A stretch of DNA of 41,707 nucleotides. Origin: Lachnospiraceae bacterium. Lineage in GTDB: Bacteria > Bacillota > Clostridia > Lachnospirales > Lachnospiraceae. How positions within the stretch are numbered: position 1 is the stretch's first letter; every line of letters starts with the position of its first letter. The notes beneath the pieces were generated by a model. It worked only from the letters and a program-made list of their open reading frames with translations, was not told the DNA's origin and ran no database searches. Shown piece by piece: positions 32,129-40,011 of this stretch. A program made the translations under genes and the position numbers. The stretch spans positions 1 to 41,707 of the forward strand of contig JAGBCB010000025.1 in the NCBI GenBank assembly GCA_017938145.1. Direction: 5' to 3'.

Positions 32129-33880
32129 CTACACTCCACCTCCGTTCTGTTCGTCCAGATTGAGTCCCATCTGTGACTTATATATTTCCCGGTAGGTTTC
32201 GCAGGTAACCATCAATTCTTCGTGACTGCCCTGACCGATGACCTTGCCGTCATCCAGCACAAGAATCAGGTCGGACTGCATAACGGAACTGATTCTCTGG
32301 GCAATGGTTACCGTAGTAACTCCCTGTTTATTCTCACGGATCTGCTTTCTGATATAAGCGTCCGTTTTATAATCCAGGGCTGAAGAGGCATCATCCAGCA
32401 AAAGGAACTCACTGTCTCCTGCCAAAGCTCTTGCCACCAGCATTCTCTGCTTCTGTCCGCCGGAGAAGTCAGCACCTTTAATGGCCGCCACATGACTAAG
32501 ACCTCCCTCTTTTTCCATGATAAACTCATAGGCCTTTGCCTGCTTTGCCGCTTCTATAATACGCTCCTCCGAAAGTTCTCTCCCGAAGCTGATATTTTCC
32601 CGTACCGTATCGTGGAATACCACATCGTTTTGGAATGCCGCGCCAAACTTTTTTCGAAGTTCCTTAAGCGGATAAGTCTTTATATTTTTTCCGTCAATAT
32701 ATATTTCGCCTTCCGTTACATCATAAAAACGCATCAGAAGATTCAATAACGTTGTTTTTCCGGAGCCTGTAGCACCGATAATACCAAGGTTTTCTCCCTG
32801 CTTTAAGGAAAAATTCACGTTTTCCAGACATAGTTTCTCCATGTCATCCTGATAGCTGAAGGAAACATTTCTAAACTCCAGACGGTTGTTGTTTGCCGAA
32901 CCCAGCAGATTTTCTATCTGCAGGTTATCTTCCGCATCAAGTACCGTTCCCACGCGTTCAGAGGAAGCCAGTGCTTTGGAAAACATAACAAAAATACGGT
33001 TAATTGCAATTACCGCATTGGAAATCATGGTAAAGTAAGTAAGAAATGCAACGATTTTACCCGCCTGGGTAAGACCGGCATTAACACGGTATGCACCCAC
33101 AATTACTACCAGAGTGAGACCCATATTTAAAAAAAAGTTTATGAGAGGGCTGGATGCCGCCATAACGCCGGAGGCCAGCAGCTCCTTATCGGAGACCTCC
33201 ACGTTTGCCCCTTCAAAACGCTTTTTTTCGTATTCCTTTTTGGAGAGCGCCTTAATCACACGGATACCGGCCACGTCTTCACGTAAGGTTCTGACCATAA
33301 CATCGATGGCCTGCTGCACCTTACCGTACAGTGGAATACCCTTCTTGGAAATAATTACGATGACCGCCACAATAAATGGCATAGTTCCTGCCAAAACCAG
33401 TGTAAGAACCGGGTCAAGCGTAGCGGTAATTACCAGGCCTCCTAAAATAATCATAGGGGCACGGACTCCCATACGCTGCATCATATTAATGGCATGATGG
33501 ATATTATAAGTATCCGTCGTCATTCTGGAAATCAGGGAAGGAATGCCCACCTTATCCGTTTGCTTACCGGACAGGTGCAGGATTTTTTGGAATAAGTCAT
33601 TACGTAAAACGAAAATTGTATTTTTAGAAACCTCTGCCGCTTTACGGTTGGCAAAAACGTTAAAGGTTCTTGCAAGCACTGCCATAAGAAGCATCATAAA
33701 ACTCCAGAAAATCATGCTTCTCATACTTCCGGACAGTTTAGTTTCCGGTATGACATTGTCTAAAATATGTGCCAGTATCCAAGGCATAAACAACTCTGCC
33801 ACAGTACCGCCCACCTTAACCAGCAGACCGAACAGCATGCGCCCGTAATACGGTTTTAAATACTTAAAAATCAGTTTCAT
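32129..33880 (-). CDS. Heterodimeric ABC exporter subunit (degenerate ATPase side)
   Basis: 583-aa half-transporter with six TM helices and an ATPase domain. Walker A GATGSGKTT is intact and the signature FSGGQKQR is canonical. Walker B is LLLDDAS, with Asp for the catalytic Glu, and the switch region is TIAQRIS, with Gln for His. These two changes mark the degenerate site of heterodimeric exporters; its good signature completes the active site of the partner. The SD GGAGAGG lies between the ATG and the U-tract of the upstream terminator (33894-33925), leaving no space for a separate promoter. Confidence 0.93.
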   Translation of the reverse strand: MKLIFKYLKPYYGRMLFGLLVKVGGTVAELFMPWILAHILDNVIPETKLSGSMRSMIFWSFMMLLMAVLARTFNVFANRKAAEVSKNTIFVLRNDLFQKILHLSGKQTDKVGIPSLISRMTTDTYNIHHAINMMQRMGVRAPMIILGGLVITATLDPVLTLVLAGTMPFIVAVIVIISKKGIPLYGKVQQAIDVMVRTLREDVAGIRVIKALSKKEYEKKRFEGANVEVSDKELLASGVMAASSPLINFFLNMGLTLVVIVGAYRVNAGLTQAGKIVAFLTYFTMISNAVIAINRIFVMFSKALASSERVGTVLDAEDNLQIENLLGSANNNRLEFRNVSFSYQDDMEKLCLENVNFSLKQGENLGIIGATGSGKTTLLNLLMRFYDVTEGEIYIDGKNIKTYPLKELRKKFGAAFQNDVVFHDTVRENISFGRELSEERIIEAAKQAKAYEFIMEKEGGLSHVAAIKGADFSGGQKQRMLVARALAGDSEFLLLDDASSALDYKTDAYIRKQIRENKQGVTTVTIAQRISSVMQSDLILVLDDGKVIGQGSHEELMVTCETYREIYKSQMGLNLDEQNGGGV

Positions 33881-33893
33881 ACTATCCTCTCCG

Positions 33894-33925
33894 AAAAAAA
33901 GCCCACCGACAAGCCGGTGGGCTTT
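33894..33925 (-). terminator. Terminator between the DUF1508 gene and the ABC exporter
   Basis: An 11-bp stem (33898-33908 with 33915-33925), 6-nt loop, followed on the minus strand by seven T (33900-33894). It lies 11 nt past the DUF1508 stop and ends 13 nt before the exporter start codon. Confidence 0.92.
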
Positions 33926-33936
33926 CTAAGTTTTTA

Positions 33937-34308
33937 TTACTCTTCTACTACGATTTCAGCATCTGCTGCATTCTTCTTAACGGATTCGATACCGTTTTCG
34001 CAGCTTGCCATGGATGTGTAACCTTCGGAAACAGCGATAACCTGACCGTTAGTAGCCTTTAAGCGGAATCTGAATTCGCCAGCCTTATCCTTGTATACTT
34101 CGAACTTAGGATTCTTAGCTACTGCGTAACCAGCTTCTGTCTGATCTTCTACGTTAGCTACAGGAGCGTTCTTCTGTACGCTTGCGATACCGTTCTTGCA
34201 TGCTGCTAAAGTTGTGTAAACTTCGGAAGTAGCGATAACCTGACCGTTACCTGCCTTTAAATTGAACTTAACACCTGTGTTTGTTTTCTTAATAGCAAAC
34301 TTTCCCAT
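33937..34308 (-). CDS. DUF1508 (YegP-like) two-repeat protein
   Basis: 123-aa small protein made of two repeats of about 50 aa (about 3-55 and 67-118), each with F.....G.FRFRLKA.NGQVIA.SE.Y....C.NGI.SV. The DUF1508/YegP fold is a small beta-sheet domain of unknown function. The ATG at 34308 has GGAGG 8 nt upstream; an ATG at 34323 is rejected because it overlaps this site. It is transcribed from 34350-34378, divergent from the LysR gene, and ends at a strong terminator. Confidence 0.9.
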   Translation of the reverse strand: MGKFAIKKTNTGVKFNLKAGNGQVIATSEVYTTLAACKNGIASVQKNAPVANVEDQTEAGYAVAKNPKFEVYKDKAGEFRFRLKATNGQVIAVSEGYTSMASCENGIESVKKNAADAEIVVEE

Positions 34309-34344
34309 GATAGTAACCTCCATATGTACTCATTAGTTTTTATA

Positions 34345-34378
34345 GTACTATAGTACAACATTTTTTGGATAAATACAA
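34345..34378 (-). promoter_or_regulatory. Promoter of the DUF1508 gene with a palindrome over the -10
   Basis: On the minus strand TTGTAT (34378-34373), 17-nt spacer, TACTAT (34355-34350). A perfect 12-bp palindrome, GTACTATAGTAC (34345-34356), covers the -10 box and could be an operator. Confidence 0.55.
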
Positions 34379-34399
34379 GGAATTTTTCTTTTTTTTCAC

Positions 34400-34428
34400 T
34401 TGCTTTTTCTATATTGTTCTGTTATAAT
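34400..34428 (+). promoter_or_regulatory. Promoter of the LysR gene
   Basis: TTGCTT (34400-34405), 17-nt spacer, perfect TATAAT (34423-34428). The start is predicted near 34435, about 50 nt before the ATG. Confidence 0.75.
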
Positions 34429-34483
34429 CAAATTGCATAGTACATATTCGTATTATAACTCTTAATTATACCAAGGAGCAGCC

Positions 34484-35440
34484 ATGGAAGCAGAAACCGC
34501 ATTATCGTCCTATCATATTTTTAACGCAGTAGCAGAAGCGGGCAATCTTTCCAAGGCCGCAAAAACACTGTATATCAGCCAGCCGGCCATCAGCCGTGCG
34601 GTCAGCAAGTTAGAACAAAATCTCAGTGTTAAGCTGTTCATCCGCGGTTCCCGCGGTGTCCGTCTTACCGAAGAAGGCGAGCTTTTATACCGTCATACAA
34701 AAACCGCCTTCGACTCCCTCCGCCAAGGCGAAGAAGACTTACGCCGTCTCACCGGTCTTGGTGCAGGCACCCTGCGTATCGGAGTCAGCACCACCCTTTG
34801 CAAGCATATTCTTATGCCGTACCTCAAGCAGTTCATCGAGGCATATCCAAATATCCAAATTACTATCCGGTGTCACTCTTCCAAAGAAACACTGGAACTT
34901 TTAGAACAAGGAAAACTCGACATAGGTCTGGTCAGCCGGGTAGAATCCATCCATTCGTTAGAATTCCTTCCCGTCACAGAAATCGAACCGATTTTTGCAG
35001 CTACCGAAGCCTATTTAAAAAATGTAACCCTCCAAAAGCAGAACGACGCTCCCTCGGCAAAAAACCGCCGTTCTGCAGCAAAAAAAGCATCCGGCGCCCC
35101 GCTTTCTTATTTCAAAAACGGAACTCTGATGCTTCCCGATACATCCCATTCCTCCAGAGCTTATGCAGAGGACTACTTAAACAACCATCAAATCGAAACC
35201 GGCCAGATTTTAGATGTAAACAGCACAGACCTGCTGATTGATTTCGCAAAAATCGGACTCGGCATCGGATATGTCATCAAAGAATTTGTTCAAACCGAGC
35301 TTGATGCCAAAACACTGATTGAACTTCCGCTTTCTGAAAAACCGGAAAAGCACACCATCGGATTTGCCTATAAAAAGACCCATTTACAGTCCGGTTCTAT
35401 CCAAAAATTTATTGAGTTTTACAAAGGAGATTCCAAATGA
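34484..35440 (+). CDS. LysR family transcriptional regulator
   Basis: 318-aa DNA-binding regulator. The N-terminal winged helix (about 8-68) shows the family pattern HIFNAVAEAGNLSKAAKTLY...SQPAISRAVSKLE. The C-terminal effector domain begins near 95 (TLRIGVSTTL). A short basic insertion (about 187-207, KNRRSAAKKAS) sits in the effector domain. AAGGAG precedes the ATG. The 4-nt overlap with the next gene suggests they are made together. Divergence from the DUF1508 gene makes that gene, or its own operon, the likely target. Confidence 0.93.
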   Translation: MEAETALSSYHIFNAVAEAGNLSKAAKTLYISQPAISRAVSKLEQNLSVKLFIRGSRGVRLTEEGELLYRHTKTAFDSLRQGEEDLRRLTGLGAGTLRIGVSTTLCKHILMPYLKQFIEAYPNIQITIRCHSSKETLELLEQGKLDIGLVSRVESIHSLEFLPVTEIEPIFAATEAYLKNVTLQKQNDAPSAKNRRSAAKKASGAPLSYFKNGTLMLPDTSHSSRAYAEDYLNNHQIETGQILDVNSTDLLIDFAKIGLGIGYVIKEFVQTELDAKTLIELPLSEKPEKHTIGFAYKKTHLQSGSIQKFIEFYKGDSK

Positions 35441-36381
35441 ACACCGGAATAAATTTTAAAAGACTAAAAAGAAAATTAAAGAAAAAGCTATACCACTTTC
35501 TCGTGGCAGTAAACGACTTTGATTTTGGCAGACTCCGTCCGGCATGCTATCTGCTGCTTATTGCAGGTATCCTGCTTGCCTGGGCAAAGCTTCCTACCAA
35601 AGAAGTCACCAATGCCACCGGCGCACAAATCCTTGCAGGCGCACAAACCTCTGCAGGAATCCGCACTGCGGTAACGGAGCAAACCGGCAGTCCGGTAGAT
35701 GTCGTGGCTCTGTTTTTAACGAAAGATGCTTCTTGGCAAACCCTTTCCGGTACACAGACCGAAGAAACCCTGTACAGCTTCTATCTTACCGGCAAAGAAC
35801 TCTCCTACCTGGCAGAAGGAGCCGTTACCACCGTAACAAAAGAAAACAGTCTGTATCTCGACGGTTTAAATTTTACCTATCACAAAAACAGACTGCCGTT
35901 TAACCGTGTTACCGCACTTTCCACTGCCTCCGGCACGGAAGTTTCGGCAAACACACTGTATCACGTGGTCAGTACAGAAGACATTTTCGCCCTGTTCCAT
36001 TACATCTCCTACCGTTCCATCGGTATCATGGATGTATATCCAAAAGATGCATCAGGCGCTCTTCTTTCCGACTATCAAAAAATTATTTTAACAGAAACAG
36101 GTGCACCGCTTACCATACAATCCGCACGTACTATGCCTGTATCCGTAAGTGCAAACGGATCCGTTGTTACCACTCAAAGCGGATTTAATTTAATTCAGCT
36201 GATAAAAGAACCAAACCGTATCACTATTTGTGTTGTGGCACTGTTTATTGCCCTGCTGGCTCTTATCTGGTACATCGTACCAAGAATGAACCGCATCCGC
36301 GTATGGTTCCGCATTTACCGTATCCGCAGCAGAAAGCGCAGTTCCCGCACCCTGCTCTACGGACTCCGAAAACGCTTTTAA
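35437..36381 (+). CDS. Membrane-anchored 5'-nucleotidase C-terminal-domain-like protein
   Basis: 314 aa. A Lys/Arg-rich N-terminus is followed by TM1 (about 35-51), an outside domain, TM2 (about 262-282) and a very basic cytoplasmic tail (about 284-314). The outside part, about 113-215, resembles the C-terminal substrate-binding domain of UshA-type 5'-nucleotidases: FYLTGKELSYLAEGAV, LDGLNFTYHKN, a strand pair with NRVTALSTASGTEVSANTLY (split) and HVVSTEDIFALF. The metallophosphatase domain that normally precedes it is absent. It may bind nucleotides, sense them or help another protein. It overlaps the LysR gene by 4 nt. Confidence 0.7.
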   Translation: MNTGINFKRLKRKLKKKLYHFLVAVNDFDFGRLRPACYLLLIAGILLAWAKLPTKEVTNATGAQILAGAQTSAGIRTAVTEQTGSPVDVVALFLTKDASWQTLSGTQTEETLYSFYLTGKELSYLAEGAVTTVTKENSLYLDGLNFTYHKNRLPFNRVTALSTASGTEVSANTLYHVVSTEDIFALFHYISYRSIGIMDVYPKDASGALLSDYQKIILTETGAPLTIQSARTMPVSVSANGSVVTTQSGFNLIQLIKEPNRITICVVALFIALLALIWYIVPRMNRIRVWFRIYRIRSRKRSSRTLLYGLRKRF

Positions 36382-36434
36382 AAGCCTAATCGCTTTTTAC
36401 CCATAAAATTCTCGTTACATCCTTCCTAAACGTA

Positions 36435-36464
36435 AGAAAACCGCAGATTTCTCTGCGGTTTTCT
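36435..36464. terminator. Bidirectional terminator between convergent genes
   Basis: A perfect 13-bp stem AGAAAACCGCAGA (36435-36447) with its complement (36452-36464) and TTTC loop, located between the 5'-nucleotidase-like gene (+) and the J-domain gene (-). Confidence 0.88.
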
Positions 36465-36481
36465 GCATTTTATTCACTTAA

Positions 36482-37198
36482 TCAACAGCACGGACATATC
36501 AACTGGTAAAACAGCGCTTCCAAGCAGCAACAGCAGCAATTATCCATGCCGCCGGTTGTTCTGCCGTAGGAACTTCCTCTCTGGGTATACCAGGTTTCTC
36601 CGGATTGCAGACTGCGAAGCAGATTCTGATATACATAATTATCCGGTTCCAGCTGGACTGCCCTCCCGGCATGCTCCTGCGCCGTAATGTTGTTTCCGGT
36701 ACCCGCATTGGCCTGGGCACTGTAATAATACCATTTTGCATTTCGTTCAGCTTCCGGCACATTGCCCAGCACGTTCAGTGCTTCCCGGTAGTAACCGTTA
36801 CGTAAATAATTTCCGGCAGCCTGCATTAACGTAGATTCCTGAGTCTGCTGGCGGTTCTGATACTGCCCACCATAACCGCCGAATCCAAAGCCGCCAAAGA
36901 AATCTTCAAAGCCGCCATAGGACTGCTGATAACTACCCTGGCCGCCCTGCTGATAGTTTCCCTGCCCGTAAGAGCTGCCGGGACCATAGGAGGTTCTGCT
37001 GCCACCATGCTCCTTTTCATCCACAATCTGCTGATATGCCGCCTGGATTACTTTAAATTTAGCCTCTGCCTGGTCCTTGTTCGGATTATTCACATTAGCA
37101 TCCGGATGATAAATCCGGCTCAGCTTACGATATGCTTTTTTTACTTCATCCATACTTGCCGTTTCGGAAACACCAAGTATCTGATACGGATTTCTCAT
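36482..37198 (-). CDS. J-domain protein with poly-cysteine C-terminus
   Basis: 238 aa. A J domain (about 3-62) has the HPD motif at 31-33, the contact that stimulates DnaK. A Gly/Gln/Ser/Tyr-rich linker (about 64-118) with FGGFGFGG follows, then two TPR-like helical repeats (about 122-195). The end is CCCCC followed 11 residues later by CPCC, a dense cysteine cluster that could bind metal or lie at the membrane. It lacks the zinc-finger and C-terminal domains of true DnaJ. The start overlaps the DUF5685-like gene by 4 nt. Confidence 0.9.
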   Translation of the reverse strand: MRNPYQILGVSETASMDEVKKAYRKLSRIYHPDANVNNPNKDQAEAKFKVIQAAYQQIVDEKEHGGSRTSYGPGSSYGQGNYQQGGQGSYQQSYGGFEDFFGGFGFGGYGGQYQNRQQTQESTLMQAAGNYLRNGYYREALNVLGNVPEAERNAKWYYYSAQANAGTGNNITAQEHAGRAVQLEPDNYVYQNLLRSLQSGETWYTQRGSSYGRTTGGMDNCCCCCLEALFYQLICPCC

Positions 37199-38031
37199 TC
37201 TTTCTCTACCTTTTCCCTCTTTGCTTTTATTTTTTCAAACTTTCCCCAGACACCAGCATACAGGATATTTCTCAAAATTTCAAGATTTTCCACTAACGGA
37301 AGTCTTTCAAAATGCTCTGCCGCACCGGCTGCCATCATATTCAGACTGTGTTCTGCAAGGTCTGCATTTTTTGTCTGCCCCCGGGTAAGTAAAAACGGAT
37401 TATAATTTCCCTTTTTTACATCCTTTTCCATATCTTCATAGGCATCCATCAAGTAAACGAACTTGCCCAGGTAGAAGCCCAGTCCACTAAGGTCTGCCTT
37501 CCATTCATCTTCCCTCCAGCAAAACAGTTCCGCCAGCATTTCGCCGGTAAGACCCGCAGCCACGTCCAGATTTGTCTCCCTCTTTTCCTCGCAGGCATGA
37601 AGTTTTTCGATATACTGTTCTACCGCTCTGGTTTGCCTTGGATATTCTTTTGCAATACGCATTCTTGCCCGTCGGATAGCCGCAGCCGCCAAAGCCGCAC
37701 CGGCATTTCTATCGTCCTTCCAATCATCAAGCAGGTTATCATAGCACAACAGCAAATTCATTTTTGCCGCATACTGTGTAGCCGCACTTTTGATATACTC
37801 ATGCTTTTTCACCGGATGGGCCACGCACCGGCACTCTCCTGTTTCCTGTTCACAGTCATACAAGTCATCCAGAAGCATGGCAAGAAAGGTCATATCGTAA
37901 GAAAGACTGAGCCTTGCCTTCTGGCCTGCCACCTCTTTTAAGACATGACAAAGGCCGCAATAATATGCCCGATATCTTTTCCACTCTTTAATTTTCAGTT
38001 CATCCTGATTTACCGTAATGTAACCAAACAT
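37195..38031 (-). CDS. DUF5685-like protein, possibly isoprenoid-synthase fold
   Basis: 278-aa all-helical protein. Cys motifs YCGLC (24-28) and ECRC (66-69) lie near the start. Two Asp-rich helices stand out: [11 protein letters not shown] (97-107) and [20 protein letters not shown] (split, 194-213). The second resembles the DVGED...R.YLP motif of squalene/phytoene synthases, and the first a DDxxD motif. The function is unknown; the DUF5685 name is from memory. It is the middle gene of a three-gene unit with the J protein (4-nt overlap) and the zinc-ribbon membrane protein (12-nt gap). Confidence 0.8.
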   Translation of the reverse strand: MFGYITVNQDELKIKEWKRYRAYYCGLCHVLKEVAGQKARLSLSYDMTFLAMLLDDLYDCEQETGECRCVAHPVKKHEYIKSAATQYAAKMNLLLCYDNLLDDWKDDRNAGAALAAAAIRRARMRIAKEYPRQTRAVEQYIEKLHACEEKRETNLDVAAGLTGEMLAELFCWREDEWKADLSGLGFYLGKFVYLMDAYEDMEKDVKKGNYNPFLLTRGQTKNADLAEHSLNMMAAGAAEHFERLPLVENLEILRNILYAGVWGKFEKIKAKREKVEKE

Positions 38032-38043
38032 AAATCCTAATTC

Positions 38044-38448
38044 CTATCTGCTGTTCTTTATAAACTCTGTACCGCACCGTCTGCAGGTAATTGCCACCTT
38101 GCCCTTTCCCCTCGGAATACGGATTTTCTGCTTACACTGCGGGCACTTATAAATATGGTGTGTCTTGCTTTGTTGTATATAAGATTTTTGTTTTTTAAAG
38201 AAATCCTTTACTTTATTTACATATCTGTAATACGTACAGTTTTCCTGATACCGCTTCTGTACATTTCTGGAAAACATACGGAAATATCCCCATAACAAAA
38301 GCAGTAACGCCATGGTATTAAACACCGGACCTGCCACAAACCAGGATAACAAAAGGCAAACCACTGCTGTCCACATCAAAAACTGGCCAAGTCCGTCCAT
38401 TCCGTATCTTCCGGCCATAAACCGCTGCAATCTTTCTCTGAATCTCAT
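38044..38448 (-). CDS. Membrane protein with C-terminal zinc ribbon
   Basis: 134 aa. Two TM segments (about 22-39 and 43-58) form a hairpin, followed by a basic stretch and a zinc ribbon with CPQC (102-105) and CRRC (122-125). Both ends should be cytoplasmic. I do not recognise the family by name. It is the first gene of the unit with the DUF5685-like and J-domain genes, under the promoter at 38495-38523; GGAGG lies 10 nt upstream of the ATG. Confidence 0.82.
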   Translation of the reverse strand: MRFRERLQRFMAGRYGMDGLGQFLMWTAVVCLLLSWFVAGPVFNTMALLLLLWGYFRMFSRNVQKRYQENCTYYRYVNKVKDFFKKQKSYIQQSKTHHIYKCPQCKQKIRIPRGKGKVAITCRRCGTEFIKNSR

Positions 38449-38494
38449 CTGAATTCTTCCTCCAAAATACTATTCCGGTAATTTTATACTGCCT

Positions 38495-38523
38495 ATCATA
38501 CCTTGTTTTTTCCCATATTTCAA
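38495..38523 (-). promoter_or_regulatory. Promoter of the zinc-ribbon/DUF5685-like/J-domain operon
   Basis: On the minus strand TTGAAA (38523-38518), a 17-nt spacer and TATGAT (38500-38495), each one base off consensus. Confidence 0.72.
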
Positions 38524-38555
38524 TGAAAGAACGATTAAAATCATTAAAAATTCAT

Positions 38556-38581
38556 AAAAGGAGCTGACGAATCAGCTCCTT
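38556..38581 (-). terminator. Terminator of the M23 peptidase gene
   Basis: A 10-bp stem (38558-38567 with 38572-38581) closed by a TTCG tetraloop on the minus strand and followed by TTTT. It starts 4 nt past the stop codon. Confidence 0.88.
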
Positions 38582-38585
38582 CTTG

Positions 38586-39971
38586 TTATTGCCAGTCTGA
38601 ATAATCAATATACAACAACGGATCCATAGAAACGCCATTTATCCACACACCGAAATGCAGGTGCGGTCCGGAGGAATATCCGGTGGAGCCGGCTTCCATA
38701 ATTTCTTCTCCCCGTTCTACGTACTGGCCTTCCTTTACATAAATTTTGTACGCATGCAGATATCTGGTGACCAAGCCGTTACCATGGTCTATGTAAATAT
38801 AATTACCGCCGGAACGGGAATACCCGGTTTCGATAACAGTGCCCGCCAGTGCCGCCACAACGCCACGGTTTGCACGGGAAAGATTACCTACACCGATATC
38901 AATGCCCTGGTGGAAGGTAGATGCCCCGTTTACCGGTGCATTTCTGTAACCATAGTCCGATGTAATTCTTCCGGACATTGGCACCGGCCACAGCATATTT
39001 TCGAGATTTTGGTTGTTTTTCAGTTCTGCTTCCGCCTGCCTGCGGAGTTCTTCTTCCCGCTTTTTGCGTTCTTCTTCCTCCGCAATTTTCCGTAGTTCTT
39101 CTTCTCTACGCTTACGTTCTTCCTCTTCCCGGCGTTTCCGCTCTTCTTCCTCACGGCGGAGACGTTCTTCCTCTTCCTTACGCTTACGTTCTTCCTCCGC
39201 AATACGCTCTGCCTCTAACCGCTCCAGTTCTTCAATATCGGCACCCATGGTAACAATTTCGTCCCAGTAGGTAAAGAGCATTTCTTCATCTACACCGATG
39301 GACGCAGCCAAAGCCTCCAACTCGTTTGCCTTTGCCTGAATCAGTTCATCTAACTGCGCCAGCTCAAACTCACGGGTTTCTTTGATGGCATTAAATTCTT
39401 CCAGTTGGGCAATCAAAAGCGCTTCGGTATTTTGCACCTGCAGCTTTGTGGCATTGTAACGCTCCAACAGACCGTTGTCATACTCCGTAATAGCCGCACG
39501 GTACTCCATTTCGTTTAACATATCGGTCAAGGAACCTTTGCCAAACAACACATCCAAAAAGCTTGTTTCCCCGTTCTCGTACAAATACTTGATACGCTTT
39601 TTCATCGTATCGTACTGCTCTGCCTCCTGGTTTTTGACCTGGGCAAGCAGTTCCTGGGTTTCTTTTAACTTTTCCTCATGTTCAGCAATGTCGGCTTCCA
39701 GTTCCTCGATACTGTACATCAGTTCCATGTACTGCTTGTCCATGTTTTCGATGTAAGCATTCATATCTTCTGTTTGCTGATATAAGCCTTCCAGCTTTGC
39801 CTCAAGCTCTGCCCTCTCTTTTTCTAACTGCTCCTTTGCAGCCTTCGCAGCGTCAATCTCATCCTGGTAAGACTCGGTGGTATCCGCGTTTGCAAAGTAA
39901 GAGGTTCCGGCTAAAACGCCAAGCCCCAGCATAAAACATATGCAAAATATAACTACTAATTTTTTTCTCAT
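38586..39971 (-). CDS. Secreted M23 (LytM/EnvC-like) peptidoglycan endopeptidase with coiled coil
   Basis: 461 aa from the ATG at 39971, preceded by GAGGA (a TTG at 39983 overlaps that site). An N-terminal signal peptide ends near residue 29. Residues about 35-225 form a long coiled coil of the EnvC/PcsB type. Residues about 246-316 are an almost pure Glu/Arg/Lys tract, probably a single stiff alpha helix. The C-terminal M23 domain has its zinc ligands: His and Asp in HQGID (354-358), and HLHF (437-440). It should cut peptidoglycan cross-links, or activate amidases, at division. The SH3 lipoprotein gene lies 40 nt upstream and is probably in the same transcript. Confidence 0.94.
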   Translation of the reverse strand: MRKKLVVIFCICFMLGLGVLAGTSYFANADTTESYQDEIDAAKAAKEQLEKERAELEAKLEGLYQQTEDMNAYIENMDKQYMELMYSIEELEADIAEHEEKLKETQELLAQVKNQEAEQYDTMKKRIKYLYENGETSFLDVLFGKGSLTDMLNEMEYRAAITEYDNGLLERYNATKLQVQNTEALLIAQLEEFNAIKETREFELAQLDELIQAKANELEALAASIGVDEEMLFTYWDEIVTMGADIEELERLEAERIAEEERKRKEEEERLRREEEERKRREEEERKRREEELRKIAEEEERKKREEELRRQAEAELKNNQNLENMLWPVPMSGRITSDYGYRNAPVNGASTFHQGIDIGVGNLSRANRGVVAALAGTVIETGYSRSGGNYIYIDHGNGLVTRYLHAYKIYVKEGQYVERGEEIMEAGSTGYSSGPHLHFGVWINGVSMDPLLYIDYSDWQ

Positions 39972-40011
39972 GTTTTTCCTCAAAACTGTATTTGACTTAT
40001 TTCGGCAAGCA

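Noticed and set aside
39013-39270. Ser/Arg-rich plus-strand frame opposite the M23 gene
   Set aside because: It is the complement of the Glu/Arg/Lys-coding repeat tract and has no start signals.
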